Part shown: positions 1 through 11,873 of the stretch, in pieces
Position numbering within the stretch: the stretch's first letter is position 1
Layout: every line of letters begins with the position of its first letter
Assembly: GCA_027596035.1 (NCBI GenBank)
Contig: JADGJA010000452.1
Span: forward strand, 1-18,181
Length of the DNA: 18,181 bases
Origin: Thoreauomyces humboldtii
Taxonomy: Eukaryota; Chytridiomycota; Chytridiomycetes; Spizellomycetales; Powellomycetaceae
Direction of reading: 5' to 3'
The notes under the pieces: generated by a model
Databases searched by the model: none
What the model saw: the letters and a program-made list of their open reading frames with translations, nothing else
Told to the model about the DNA's origin: nothing
Translations under genes and position numbers: made by a program

Positions 1-245
1 GGTTTCTATAGACATGACGCGGAAACGAAAGCAGTGGGCACCCGCCCACAGACTGTGGTAGGGGGCGAGACGCGTGGCGACCGTGACGGATTGGGGTCTC
101 CCAGCTCCGACGCTCGCCCGTAAGGGAAGGAACCGAGGGCGTAGACGAGGCCACGATGTATTCGTACTACTCGACCACATATGACTCGACCAGGGAAGAA
201 GGGTCGTCCTCACACTCCCGCCGAGACTACGGTACCCTCCCATAA
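1..245 (+). CDS. 3' end of an unidentified gene (partial)
   Basis: The first frame is open from base 1, but a stop at 121 closes it. A GTAGGG donor at 58 and a CCCAG acceptor ending at 104 would remove a 47-nt intron. The join is phase 0 and leads into a frame open to TAA at 243-245. The resulting C-terminal tail of about 66 residues is hydrophilic, with Tyr/Ser/Arg-rich stretches such as MYSYYSTTYDSTREE and an end reading RRDYGTLP. No family is recognised. The intron is short and the donor is not ideal, so the splice is an inference. Without it, only a short run ending at 245 remains. The stop codon sits inside the left arm of the perfect inverted repeat at 240-333. Confidence 0.35.
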
Positions 246-333
246 GTCAAGAACCCTCTCGAAAAAACAGTCGGGTTGGGCTCAGGAACAGGACTCTGGG
301 AACTTTTTTTTCGAGAGGGTTCTTGACTTATGG
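240..333. repeat. Perfect 28-bp inverted repeat, 38-nt spacer
   Basis: Bases 240-267 and 306-333 are exact reverse complements over 28 positions, with a 38-nt spacer. Pairing stops sharply at both ends (239/334 and 268/305 do not pair). The inner ends are A-rich and T-rich runs. No convincing target-site duplication flanks it. It could be a template-switch product, a fold-back element remnant, or a transcript hairpin near the 3' end of the upstream gene. Confidence 0.9.
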
Positions 334-700
334 AACCCCACTGTATGCTGGAATTTCAGGTTTTTAGGTTTTCCTTGTCCAACGAAAGGGCCAAAATTCC
401 TCCTCTTTTTTTCGCGTTCTCTCCAGCCACGCAATTTGAACGGTTTCCCTTGCGCTCTGCCAATCGCTGCTGGCACGCGCCGCAGATCCATCATCCATCG
501 CAACATTGAAAGCATGGGAACAATCAAGGGCCACGAGGCAAAGGGGCAAATCAAGACGGCCACCTTCTTCCTTGGTCCTCTCGTCGTCGCCCTTCGCTTT
601 CGCACACAAGGCAGGGGAAAAAGTCGCAATCAAACTCTCGTTGCACCTTCGTCTTGGCCACCACACCCCGCTCTCGCCTTTTCCCTTGACCGGTCGAAGG
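334..700. other. Intergenic region upstream of the CAP gene
   Basis: No gene is supported here. Several overlapping open frames on both strands lack recognisable products and conflict with one another. The stretch probably holds the distal promoter of the CAP gene. Confidence 0.5.
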
Positions 701-819
701 CATATAGGCAAAGCTTCCCTCCTCCCCTCCCCTCTGGCCTTTTCTTCTTCTTCTTGCTCTCCAGCTGGTCTCGCTACTCTCTCGCCCCCCATTCTCACAC
801 CTCGGACAATTCTCGCCAA
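700..819 (+). promoter_or_regulatory. Core promoter and CT-rich leader of the CAP gene
   Basis: A CATATAGG TATA-like element at 701-708 is followed by a pyrimidine-rich stretch (711-800, including a CTT/TTC microsatellite near 742-757) leading to the ATG at 820. TATA followed by a CT-block is a common layout for well-expressed fungal genes. The transcription start is not determined. Confidence 0.45.
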
Positions 820-1681
820 ATGGTCAACTTTGTCTCACTCGCCCTCCTCTCCGTCGCTGCGCTGGTCGCAGTCGACTCGGTCAACGCTTCTAACGGCAAG
901 TGCGTTCCCAACCGAACGCCCGAGCAGAAGCTGGCGCGCGCTGCCTGCAAGGCACGAAAGGTAATCATGGATTTCCAAACTTCGTCGACATGGCGCTCCT
1001 CACGGCGGACTTTGACCAAAGGAAGCGACACCACACGATGGAAACGAAAAAGCTCACACGTATCTCTCTCTCTCTCCATCAATCCTTTCCGAAAAGGCTG
1101 CCCTCGTCCTCGCTGGCTTGCCTCCCGTCGCAAAAGCACAGGCGCCCAAGGTCTCTTCGGCAAAGTCCAAAGCGGTAGTTCACCCCGTGGCACCCGTCGC
1201 CACCGCACCCGCACCATCCACAGCCGGACTCACCAGCTTCGACCTCGACTGTCTCACCTCCCACAACACCTTCCGTCGCGAATCCGGCAAGAACCCCGTC
1301 TCCTGGTCCACGTCCCTCCAGGCCTCCGCCCAGGTCTGGGCCAACCACCTCGCGTCCCTCGACGACGGAAGCGGGATCCAACTCCCTCACTCGGGAGGTC
1401 CCGACGGAGAGAACCTCTTCGGTGCCCGTGCTTCCACCCCCAGCACGTGCGGCCAGGCCGTGGCTAGGTGGTTCGCCGAGAAACCGGCGTACCCCGTCGG
1501 CGGAAGGATCGACATCGATGGAAACTTTGAGGCGTACGGACATTACACCCAGTTGATCTGGGGTACCACCACCAAGATCGGATGCGCCATCGGGACAAAG
1601 TCGATCGGCGGACAGGTCGGCTCGTACGTCGTGTGTCACTACGACCCGGCCGGAAACGTCATCGGTGAGGTCCTCCCTTGA
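820..1681 (+). CDS. Secreted CAP-superfamily (PR-1/SCP/Pry-like) protein
   Basis: Exons 820-960 and 1097-1681 join in phase 0 across a 136-nt intron (GTAATC donor; CT-repeat tract before GAAAAG), giving 241 residues. Residues 1-23 form a signal peptide ending VNA. A Lys/Ala/Pro-rich linker runs to about 90. The CAP domain fills about 94-241: SHNTFR (H103), LPHSGG (H145), GENLF (E152), the CAP1 signature GHYTQLIW (H196) and the CAP2 signature YVVCHYDPAGN. The metal-binding His/Glu set is present. Fungal homologues such as yeast Pry1 are secreted and bind sterols or fatty acids; the lipid-binding role here is inferred from family. A longer frame starting at 181 reads through the intron and lacks CAP motifs downstream, so it was not used. 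The gene is convergent with its neighbour at 1874. Confidence 0.92.
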
Positions 1682-1873
1682 TGGAAGAAGGGGAGTTCTT
1701 TGTTAGTTTAGAAAATTCCCCCTTGGTTTTTGGACTGAGCTGGTTCTCTTGGCGTATCTTCTGCCGTGTCCTTTGCACTTTTGCGTATCGATGTCAAGTG
1801 ACAATAGAAAATATCCCTCTCTTCCCGCTACGTATTCGATGCTCACTGTCGCACACGATGAGGACGTCTCTTC

Positions 1874-2827
1874 CTACGCTCCCTTAAGCAATCCCGCCAC
1901 AACCCTCGTGTATCCCTTGATGGTCGGAAAGATGACCTCCACGACGGCACCCAGCGACCACCAGAAGGGCGCGTACGACAGCTTGATGTTTCCGTCGAAC
2001 AATGCGTCGTTCCCTCGGTACGACCAAGCGGGATTGTATCCGTACAAGTACGTGAGAAAGTACCTGAGGAAAGGTAGACAAGGGTGTTCCAAGATCACGG
2101 GGTGAGCACGGGGGGACCTGGACGAATGTGAGAAAAGGGAAACGAACGAACGCGTTTGCCTTACCCTTCGACGATCTCGAGCAGCCAGATGTTGATCGGA
2201 TAGAGAGCCACTCGAAGCCACCACGTCGGAACCAGGTTCATGTAGATGTCGAGGATGAGCGGCGTGAAGATGATGTTGACGCAGAACTGTTGCCAAGTCT
2301 GTGCGGGGTGCGAGGGGATGTCAACGTCAGGGAAAGGACGAGAGAGTTGGGAATCCCGAGATGATCGATTGGTCACTTACGGTATGACCCTTCCGACACC
2401 GTGGGTCGAAAGGTCTGATGAGGATATCCCCTAAAGCATCAGGGAACCCTATCCATAAGTACGCAGCCTCACGCTCCTCCCCACTCTCTTCTCATCTTCG
2501 ACGGGCAACGATTTCCCCACCAGCAACAGTCTCGATGGACACGCTGTAGAACGTGTACTCTATTCCCGAGAATGTCACGGCGGCGACGATGGTCCTCAGT
2601 TTGGCGTCAAGCGGGAGGAACAGGTACCAAGCGACCGCGAGGACGATGGAGAGGGCGTAGCCGAGCGGAGGGAACGCATCGCGAGCGGTCGTGGGGACGA
2701 TCAGGTGCGTGTCGTAGATGTACTGGCCCGTGGGGTCCGTCCGGACGACGCTGGGGATGGTTGGCTTCTTCGTCGTCGTGTCTCGGGAGGCGCTGGCTGC
2801 GGTGGGACGCTTGGTTGCTCCTGCCAT
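1874..2827 (-). CDS. Multi-pass membrane protein, TMEM229/CmpB-like
   Basis: Minus-strand exons are 2827-2521, 2448-2381, 2298-2165 and 2063-1874, giving 232 residues. Introns 2 (GTAAGT...CACAG) and 3 (GTAAGG...CTCAG) are clear and keep frame. Intron 1 is uncertain: the same frame holds a TGA at 2494-2492, so something must be removed. GTGGGG at 2520 to GATAG at 2449 (72 nt, with CTTAT as a possible branch site) fits phase 1. A hydrophilic N-terminus (1-50) is followed by hydrophobic segments near 54-72, 78-100, 129-148, 153-176 and 202-216. The stretch YNPAWSYRGND...DGNIKL...WWSLG resembles the W-Y...G-I-L...W-LG signature of TMEM229/CmpB-type proteins, which are of unknown function. RPFDPRCRKG is a striking basic loop. 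The membrane assignment is firm; the family is tentative. An upstream in-frame ATG at 3016 was not chosen because it adds a low-complexity N-terminus. Confidence 0.75.
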
Positions 2828-3097
2828 GGTTTGAGGTTGAGATGTGGTTCGCGATGAGGAGCGTGGGAATGTCGTCGGGTTGCGTCCTTTGGCTCCCCCC
2901 CGTGATGGCTGTGGGGTAGTGCGGCAGTTACCAGAGAACCAGCCGCATGGTAAATGAAGGGAACCTCGGAAACCTTCGCGCACCTGGTACTCGGTAAACC
3001 CTATGACCTCACACACCCATCACATCCTCTCCCTACAAAGACTGACTGACGTTGACAACCCCATCTCACAATCATACACACGAACTAGACATCAGCC
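2828..3097. promoter_or_regulatory. Divergent promoter region (270 bp)
   Basis: This spacer separates two genes transcribed away from each other, so it must hold both promoters or one shared promoter. No clear TATA box is visible. A short pyrimidine-rich leader precedes the ATG at 3098. Confidence 0.45.
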
Positions 3098-3633
3098 ATG
3101 CCAATCGATCTCGACCTGTCCGCCCTCGGCACCGAGTACCAATCCCTCCGTCACGAACAAGGTCACTTTTCCGGCGGCGACCACCACCGGGACGTGGACG
3201 GGTACGGAGGTCGCAAGCGCAAGGTCATGGAATCCCTCGGAGAAAGTCTCGGGAAACCCGACACCCACGCCATCCAGATCCTCGAGACCATGGGTGCACC
3301 CGACGAGATCGTGCCCAAGGTCGGTGCCAGCAACGTCGGACCTCTGCAGTCCGCGGGTCCAGGCGCCATCGCGACGGGAATGCCGGGTCCCTTGGTCGGT
3401 GGAGGTCAAGCGCCTCATGGACAGGGAATCGATGCTGGGAAACCGTACTTCATCGTTTATTATTGGAGGGGACGGCATGTGAGTTGGCGGAGCGATCCTT
3501 TTCCATCGTCATCGTCCAGGGGGCCAACGCTTTGCCTTTTTTTTTTGTTTTCCAGGACTATCTGTGGTTCGAGGTGGACGGCACGGCGGATGAAAGGATC
3601 TCGCAGTACGGATGGCACGCCGCCAGCGATTAG
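3098..3633 (+). CDS. Small conserved-type fungal protein of unknown function
   Basis: Exons 3098-3478 and 3556-3633 join in phase 0 across a 77-nt intron with a GTGAGT donor and a long T-tract before TCCAG. The product has 152 residues. There is no signal peptide or membrane segment. The middle (about 36-75) contains charged GRKRKVMESLGESLGKPD and ILETMGAPDEIVP stretches, then a Gly/Pro-rich linker (76-113). The C-terminus, PYFIVYYWRGRH joined to DYLWFEVDG, is aromatic-rich and continuous only after splicing. That continuity across the junction supports both the gene and the intron. The layout is like that of small uncharacterised fungal cytosolic proteins ending in an HDYLWF-type motif; this is from memory, and no function is proposed. 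It is divergent from the TMEM229-like gene. Confidence 0.75.
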
Positions 3634-3786
3634 GATGATGTACAGTAGATACTCGGTGGTTCCGATCTTGGTTCCGACTCTTTTTGTCGCATGTTCTCGT
3701 TACATACAAGCCGCACATTGGACAGTTGAGCGAGAGACCGATCGAGGTGCAGGGCGGTGGCAGTTGCGCAGCGGTACGTCGCGTCA

Positions 3787-4318
3787 TCATGGACCTTTCC
3801 GGACAGTTGCAGGCCTTGAAAGCAACTCCGACTCGTCCGCCAAATCCAACACGCTCGTGCTGTGACTATAGCGGTTTGGATTGGCGGCGACGGTGGAATC
3901 GACATTGTAGCGGGCAACATCCCGTTGCTTGTCCTTCTTCGTCTGTGCCTTAACCTCAGCCCGCTCACCCTGTTCCCGCTTCGCCGCATCGCGTAGCAGC
4001 ACGTCGATGGCAGCCGCCAGGTAACTGTTGGAGTTGAACCAAGTAACTGTTGGAGTTACGGTAAAAGTTACGGTTGGACAAGGTCTCTTTGCTTTTGACA
4101 AGATCTGCCATCTCTTCTTTGAGGACATGTCCGCAAGGAGTTAGTGTGTTATCGGTCTTGCGGAACAGTTTCTTCTCTGTGGGGTACGTTGCTAGGTTCA
4201 ACATCCTAATCGCCCATCCCCGTCTCAGAAGTCCTCTCACGGAAATGTACGATTGTCGTGCCTCTCCCTTCATCCTAGGCACCCCTGAGGTAGGATTGAT
4301 GTTATGCAACCGGCAAAT
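3787..4318 (-). pseudogene. Possible frame-broken gene interrupted by a 22-bp duplication
   Basis: Two minus-strand frames meet at the 22-bp tandem duplication at 4021-4057. The upstream frame runs from 4318 (first ATG at 4273) to the repeat, encoding stretches such as VRGLLRRGWAIRML and CGHVLKEEMADLVKSKE. The downstream frame runs to a stop at 3789-3787 and encodes a charged region including AAAIDVLLRDAAKREQGER. Both frames reach NSNSYL at the duplication, so loss of one unit would make a single open frame of about 165 codons. No family is recognised and no introns or promoter were identified. The alternative is a chance pair of open frames in GC-rich DNA. If real, the gene is broken in this assembly, either by a true duplication or by an assembly error. 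Confidence 0.3.
4021..4057. repeat. 22-bp tandem duplication (1.7 copies)
   Basis: GTAACTGTTGGAGTT occurs at 4021-4035 and again at 4043-4057, a period of 22. A third, partial similarity (GTTACGGTTGG) follows at about 4067-4077. Because 22 is not a multiple of three, the duplication shifts the minus-strand reading frame. Confidence 0.9.
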
Positions 4319-4797
4319 CTAAGGGTTTCAAGCTCCTCTACAGTTCCGCTGCCAGCTCAGGCTACTGTAGCTGGCAGCGCAAAGCGTCGTTGTAAAAAAA
4401 GTCTGTGACGCCAGGCTCGCAGCTCGACGGGCGGGGAGCGGCGCTTCGCAAGCGGAAGCGCGAATCCGCTTCGCGCCGAAATCCGGGTATCTGCTCAGTC
4501 GCCGGGCCGTCGTCCGGCATCGGAAGCGGACGTCACCCAAAAGGGTCTGTCGAGGGCAATTGTACAACACTATAACCCTTGCATGGTCGTACGAGGGCGT
4601 GACATGCTTGCTTCCTGTTCGGGAGCGGCTTCCCATTCCGAACATTCTCGGTAGGAGTCCAGAGGACAGCTCGAAGATGTTCGATTTCGTCCCGGTCTTG
4701 AAGAAGCTTGTCCGCTACCGGTGTTGCCCGGATCGCTGGGATCCTGCGAACATGCAGGGGACCACGGCTACCCGTTCGTCGAGGGCTTCCTGGGAAA
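4319..4797. other. Intergenic region with CpG-rich palindromic block
   Basis: No gene is supported. The region contains a perfect 11-bp hairpin at 4347-4379 and a CpG-dense block at about 4425-4535. Within it, GCGCGAA/TTCGCGC and GCGGA/TCCGC pair in competing stems near 4455-4480. It may be the upstream control region of the VC0807-like gene. Confidence 0.5.
4347..4379. repeat. 11-bp perfect inverted repeat
   Basis: CGCTGCCAGCT (4347-4357) and AGCTGGCAGCG (4369-4379) are exact reverse complements separated by 11 nt. The loop and arm edge carry TACTGTA (4363-4369), the heptamer that is abundant in the 12.5-17 kb cluster. Confidence 0.85.
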
Positions 4798-4806
4798 CTA
4801 TTTAAG
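4798..4806 (+). promoter_or_regulatory. TATA-like element of the VC0807-like gene
   Basis: CTATTTAAG lies 81-89 nt upstream of the ATG at 4887, a usual TATA distance for a fungal gene with a short leader. It is a single weak match. Confidence 0.35.
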
Positions 4807-4886
4807 ATGCGTGGACGTTGGGATACCAACATCATACTCATACAGAAGTCCTCCCGCAACCCTCATACGAAAACATTACCTCCATC

Positions 4887-5686
4887 ATGTCCCAAGCTAA
4901 CATCGAGCATGTCGACAGCCAAACGATTTCCGAAAGCAAACCGGCATCAATTGAAGCGCTCTCAACACCAGCTCCAAAAAAGAGGATGAACTCCACTGCC
5001 GTCTACATCTTCGCAACAGTAAGCCATGCTTCCAATCCTTGTCCTGCGCCATCGCACCCACTCATCCCTTCGCCCAACAGGTAATCCTCCCCTTGATCCT
5101 CTTCTACGTCCTCCAAACACAATACGCCCTCCTCCCAACCCTCATCATCTCCTCCATCCCCCCGATCCTCCACACCATCTACGACTTTCTCAAAAACCGT
5201 CGCATCGACACGCTAGGCCTCATCATCATTGTCTCCTTCGCCGCCACCCTGGCGATAGGCGAAGCGACAAAGAACGTCCGCGTCCTCCTCCTCAGCAACT
5301 CGATCGTCATGCTCCTCATGGGGGGATGCTGGATCCTCGGCCTCGTCCTGGGGAAACGACCCGCGCTGTTCGAGATCGCAGCCAGGGAGGAACCCGAGCG
5401 GTTCGAGGCGCTGTGGACCGAGAGCGAGGGGTTCAGGAGATTGATGAGGAGGTTGACGATCATGTGGGGCGTCGGGTTGGTCGTCGGGTTCGTGGGCACC
5501 GTGGTCGTCGTGATGGTGGTCAGGGACGTGGAGACGGCGACGAATGTCACGAACTGGTTGGCGCCGGGTGTGATCGTGGCGTTGGGGTTGGCGACGTCGA
5601 TGGTTACGAAGAGAGCGCATAGAGATGTGGGCGCGGAGGTGCCGGACGTGGAGACCGGGGTGGCGCAGCCGAAGGTTGTTGGGTGA
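4887..5686 (+). CDS. VC0807-like family multi-pass membrane protein
   Basis: Exons 4887-5018 and 5081-5686 join in phase 0 across a 62-nt intron (GTAAGC donor, CAACAG acceptor), giving 245 residues. A polar N-terminal tail (1-33) precedes membrane segments near 36-56, 60-78, 88-103, 111-134, 170-192 and 200-216. The loop IPPILHTIYDFLKNRRID, followed by a second helix and RVLLLSNSIVMLLMGG...LGKRPALF, matches the layout of the VC0807 family: IPP, then R-D, then a helix pair, then RPL, then a WG-containing helix (MWGVGL at 173). Function in fungi is unknown. The long amphipathic loop around 140-166 is rich in Glu/Arg. It converges on the Myb-like gene, 133 bp away. Membrane topology is firm; the family name rests on remembered motif order. 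Confidence 0.82.
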
Positions 5687-5819
5687 GACCAAAGGATATC
5701 CATGGTTTACTTGTAGATACGAGACGGATTGTGGGGACAGGGATGATTAAGGAGAGCGGATTACGACCGCGAGATATCCGATTATCCTTGGAGAAATATG
5801 ATCCATAGTACTGTCCGTC

Positions 5820-6824
5820 CTAGAGCTTAGAGGGGCCCCGGAGTAACGCTCTGTGGCGCCTGTAAAGAGACTGTGGTCCGCGATGCAGAGTGTCCCCTAG
5901 CGCATCCCAAGATATCCCAGGATCCTTGCTACGAATCACATCGTCTTCCGCGGCTGTCCAGGGACCTTTTTGCAGTCTTGGATCAAGGACTTCCTTCCAA
6001 CGGTATCGCACAAAATTCGAATTGTGCTGAACTTCCCGACCCACAGCATTCCAGTGAATCTTCCCATACGTTTTCATGTGCTGCAGGCAAACGACCCGAA
6101 TCTGGGTATCTCTTGCCGGTGTTGTTTTGCCCCTTTTCACGCTAGGATCCAGGGTATAGAACCAGCGATTGTGAACGTAGACAAGTGATCTGCCGAGTTG
6201 CTTGGCCACCCAAGAGAGGCGGCCCTTGTTTGCAGCTCCGCCATCCTTCATATAGTCAACGATAAACTTGTCACTTTCAGAAGTGGACGGCCCCTTTCTG
6301 ATCGCAGAGACAATCGTCCATTTCACTCGGCACGCCACTGGCAGCCGGCCAAGTTTGGCGCCGATGACATTCCAGGGAATGCATTGCCTTGCACCGCGAG
6401 GCGTCGTGCTGACCAGTTCCGTGAGGGCGTCGGTATCTTTCGCATTCCAGTTACCCAGGGCGCCCGACTCCTTTGCCTTTTCATATCCAAGTTTGGACCG
6501 GACTGAAAAAACGGAGCGATCAAGCACTTGAGCGATGTCCGACGATGGGACGCCCTGACGTTGCATGGTAGCCAAAGTAGCCACTTCCTCAGCGGTCCAC
6601 TTTCGGTAAATCCACGTCCCGTTCTCATTCCGTTCGAGACGACCGAGGAGGGTGCTAGCGGTATGAAAAGGCCGTGCCAATCCTCGGGCAGGTGGAGCGT
6701 TCGAGGCAGGGAAAAGGAGGAATGGCGAGCGCGCAGAGAGCTTTGTTCGAGGCCGAACGCAAGGGAGGATCGAGGCAAGGCAAGGAGCCAGCGCCCCACG
6801 CAGACCTAGCGGAAGGAGGGTCAT
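5820..6824 (-). CDS. Myb/SANT-repeat protein with a mitochondrial-type presequence
   Basis: A single uninterrupted frame of 334 residues. Residues 1-60 contain ten Arg/Lys and no acidic residue, with many Ser/Ala/Leu, and include ARPFHTAS, a typical mitochondrial presequence end. Five tryptophan-spaced SANT-like units follow: about 70-113 (YRKWTAEE...IAQVLDRS), 125-170 (NWNAKD...WNVIGAKLGR...VKW), 180-223 (STSESDKF...WVAKQLGR...RW), 235-277 (HWNAVGREV...YRW) and 286-326 (GPWTAAEDD...WDALGDTLHRG...YRRH). The last, a W-[AS]-[AE]-E-[DE] start with a helix-turn-helix, is the clearest match. Myb repeats bind DNA. With the presequence this suggests an organellar DNA-binding protein, but both points are inference. 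It shares a 392-bp upstream region with UBA1. Confidence 0.85.
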   Translation of the reverse strand: MTLLPLGLRGALAPCLASILPCVRPRTKLSARSPFLLFPASNAPPARGLARPFHTASTLLGRLERNENGTWIYRKWTAEEVATLATMQRQGVPSSDIAQVLDRSVFSVRSKLGYEKAKESGALGNWNAKDTDALTELVSTTPRGARQCIPWNVIGAKLGRLPVACRVKWTIVSAIRKGPSTSESDKFIVDYMKDGGAANKGRLSWVAKQLGRSLVYVHNRWFYTLDPSVKRGKTTPARDTQIRVVCLQHMKTYGKIHWNAVGREVQHNSNFVRYRWKEVLDPRLQKGPWTAAEDDVIRSKDPGISWDALGDTLHRGPQSLYRRHRALLRGPSKL

Positions 6825-7216
6825 CCTGAATATCGTCGGTGCGCCTTCGCCTTAGTTGGGGTTGGGCGACTGGACGGTGAGGTGATGGGGATTTGCGAGA
6901 GATGCGCGCGAGGTCTGTCGTCGTCCGGTCGTCGTGCACTTCCCCTCCTCTGCCTTGCATCTTCATTCCCTCTCCCACGACTTCAGAAAGACACGCCAAG
7001 ACAACGGGGAAGAAGCCAGCCTCCTTTCCCTTCAACAGATCAGAACATTCACCATAGGCTCACTACTCTCAAAACAACGAAGAAAGGTGTGTGTTGGGCT
7101 CTTCCGCCAAAGGTCTGGGCTTTGCCGATGTCGCTGGTGTTCGAGATGACTTACCTTTCCCACGGTCTCTCCCTCTCCGTGCATAGTCTCGCACGCCGTC
7201 ACCGCCCAGCTCGAAG
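6825..7216. promoter_or_regulatory. Bidirectional upstream region of the Myb-like gene and UBA1
   Basis: Both genes are transcribed outward from this 392-bp spacer. No clean TATA box is visible, which fits housekeeping genes. A GTGTGT donor at 7087 and a CCCAG acceptor ending at 7210 could define an intron in the 5' leader of UBA1, placing the start codon a few bases into the next exon. This is a suggestion from motifs only. Confidence 0.4.
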
Positions 7217-11112
<3,896 letters not shown>

Positions 11113-11728
11113 TCGGAGGATACGGTCATGTCAGTGTCTCTACTTTGTGTGTAATCTGTGGTGACCCGTTAGTTGTCCCGACCACCTTTTCTTTTTCCTC
11201 TACTTTTCCTCCTTCTGTATCTGTTGAAGGCTATCGAATGTATTTCCGCGACTTTGGTGTTCTATACTTGTAGCTGACTCTGCACTTTCGCGAAAGAATC
11301 ATCTCATCACCATGCAGTCAAACCCTCGTCTTGCCTCCAGGTTCCGAACCCAGAGTAGCTCTCTGCACTATCTCTTCCCCGCCTTCAAGGTGCTAAGAAT
11401 ACGCGGTTGTCGGCGGACCTCTGGATTTAAACTGACCTGGAAAGGTTCATTTTTGGGGAGAAGACTGCTACTTGGGTTACGGGATATGCTGGCGAAAGCC
11501 CAGGGCACGAGCAGGGCAGAAGCTGGCAAAAGCTGGCGGCCCAGCGGGCATTTGTCAGCCGCTGCTGGCCATGGCTAAACCTGGCCCTCCGCCTTTCTCT
11601 GAGACCCTCTTCGGCGCTGGCGGAGCCGGAGGATCGTCGGGATTTGCAAAAGGTACCAGATTCCGCCAGGTTGGGGAAACTCAGACCTCCGCTCTTCCAC
11701 TCCGCCCGCCGCGCCGTTATAACGACGG
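11113..11728. other. UBA1 3' region and distal thioredoxin promoter
   Basis: No gene is supported. The first part is AT-richer and probably the UBA1 3' untranslated region. From about 11470 to 11640 the sequence is GC-rich with repeated AGCTGGC/GCTGGC words. A frame open through 11472-12020 runs over the thioredoxin intron and has no recognisable product. Confidence 0.5.
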
Positions 11729-11736
11729 TATAAAAG
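11729..11736 (+). promoter_or_regulatory. TATA box of the thioredoxin gene
   Basis: TATAAAAG, a full consensus match, lies 138-145 nt upstream of the ATG at 11874 and is followed by a CA/TC-rich leader. This suggests a strongly expressed or inducible promoter. Confidence 0.6.
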
Positions 11737-11873
11737 AAATACCACCCTCAGTGCATCCCCCTTGTGCCGGTCGATACATTCCAAAGAACAGCTCGATATA
11801 TCTGAACCATCCCTACATTCGAAAAACTCCCTCATCTCACTTTCAATTTCACCAAAGCACATCAGCGTTAAAT

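Noticed and set aside
240..333. Calling the 28-bp inverted repeat a MITE
   Set aside because: No target-site duplication is visible and no second copy occurs in the window; kept as an inverted repeat of unknown origin.
181..1467. 428-codon plus-strand open frame over the CAP region
   Set aside because: It reads through the promoter and intron of the CAP gene and is out of frame with all CAP motifs; its translation is low-complexity Arg/Ser/Pro.
1079..1639. 186-codon open frame antisense to CAP exon 2
   Set aside because: It is a Gly/Arg/Val-rich shadow of a C-ending, GC-rich coding exon; there is no domain.
2492..3016. Longer N-terminus for the TMEM229-like protein from an ATG at 3016
   Set aside because: The extra 63 residues are Arg/Ser/Pro-rich and would use most of the divergent promoter; the ATG at 2827 gives a normal start.
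4533..4859. Overlapping open frames on both strands upstream of the VC0807-like gene
   Set aside because: Neither has a recognisable product; both overlap the likely TATA element and leader of the gene at 4887.
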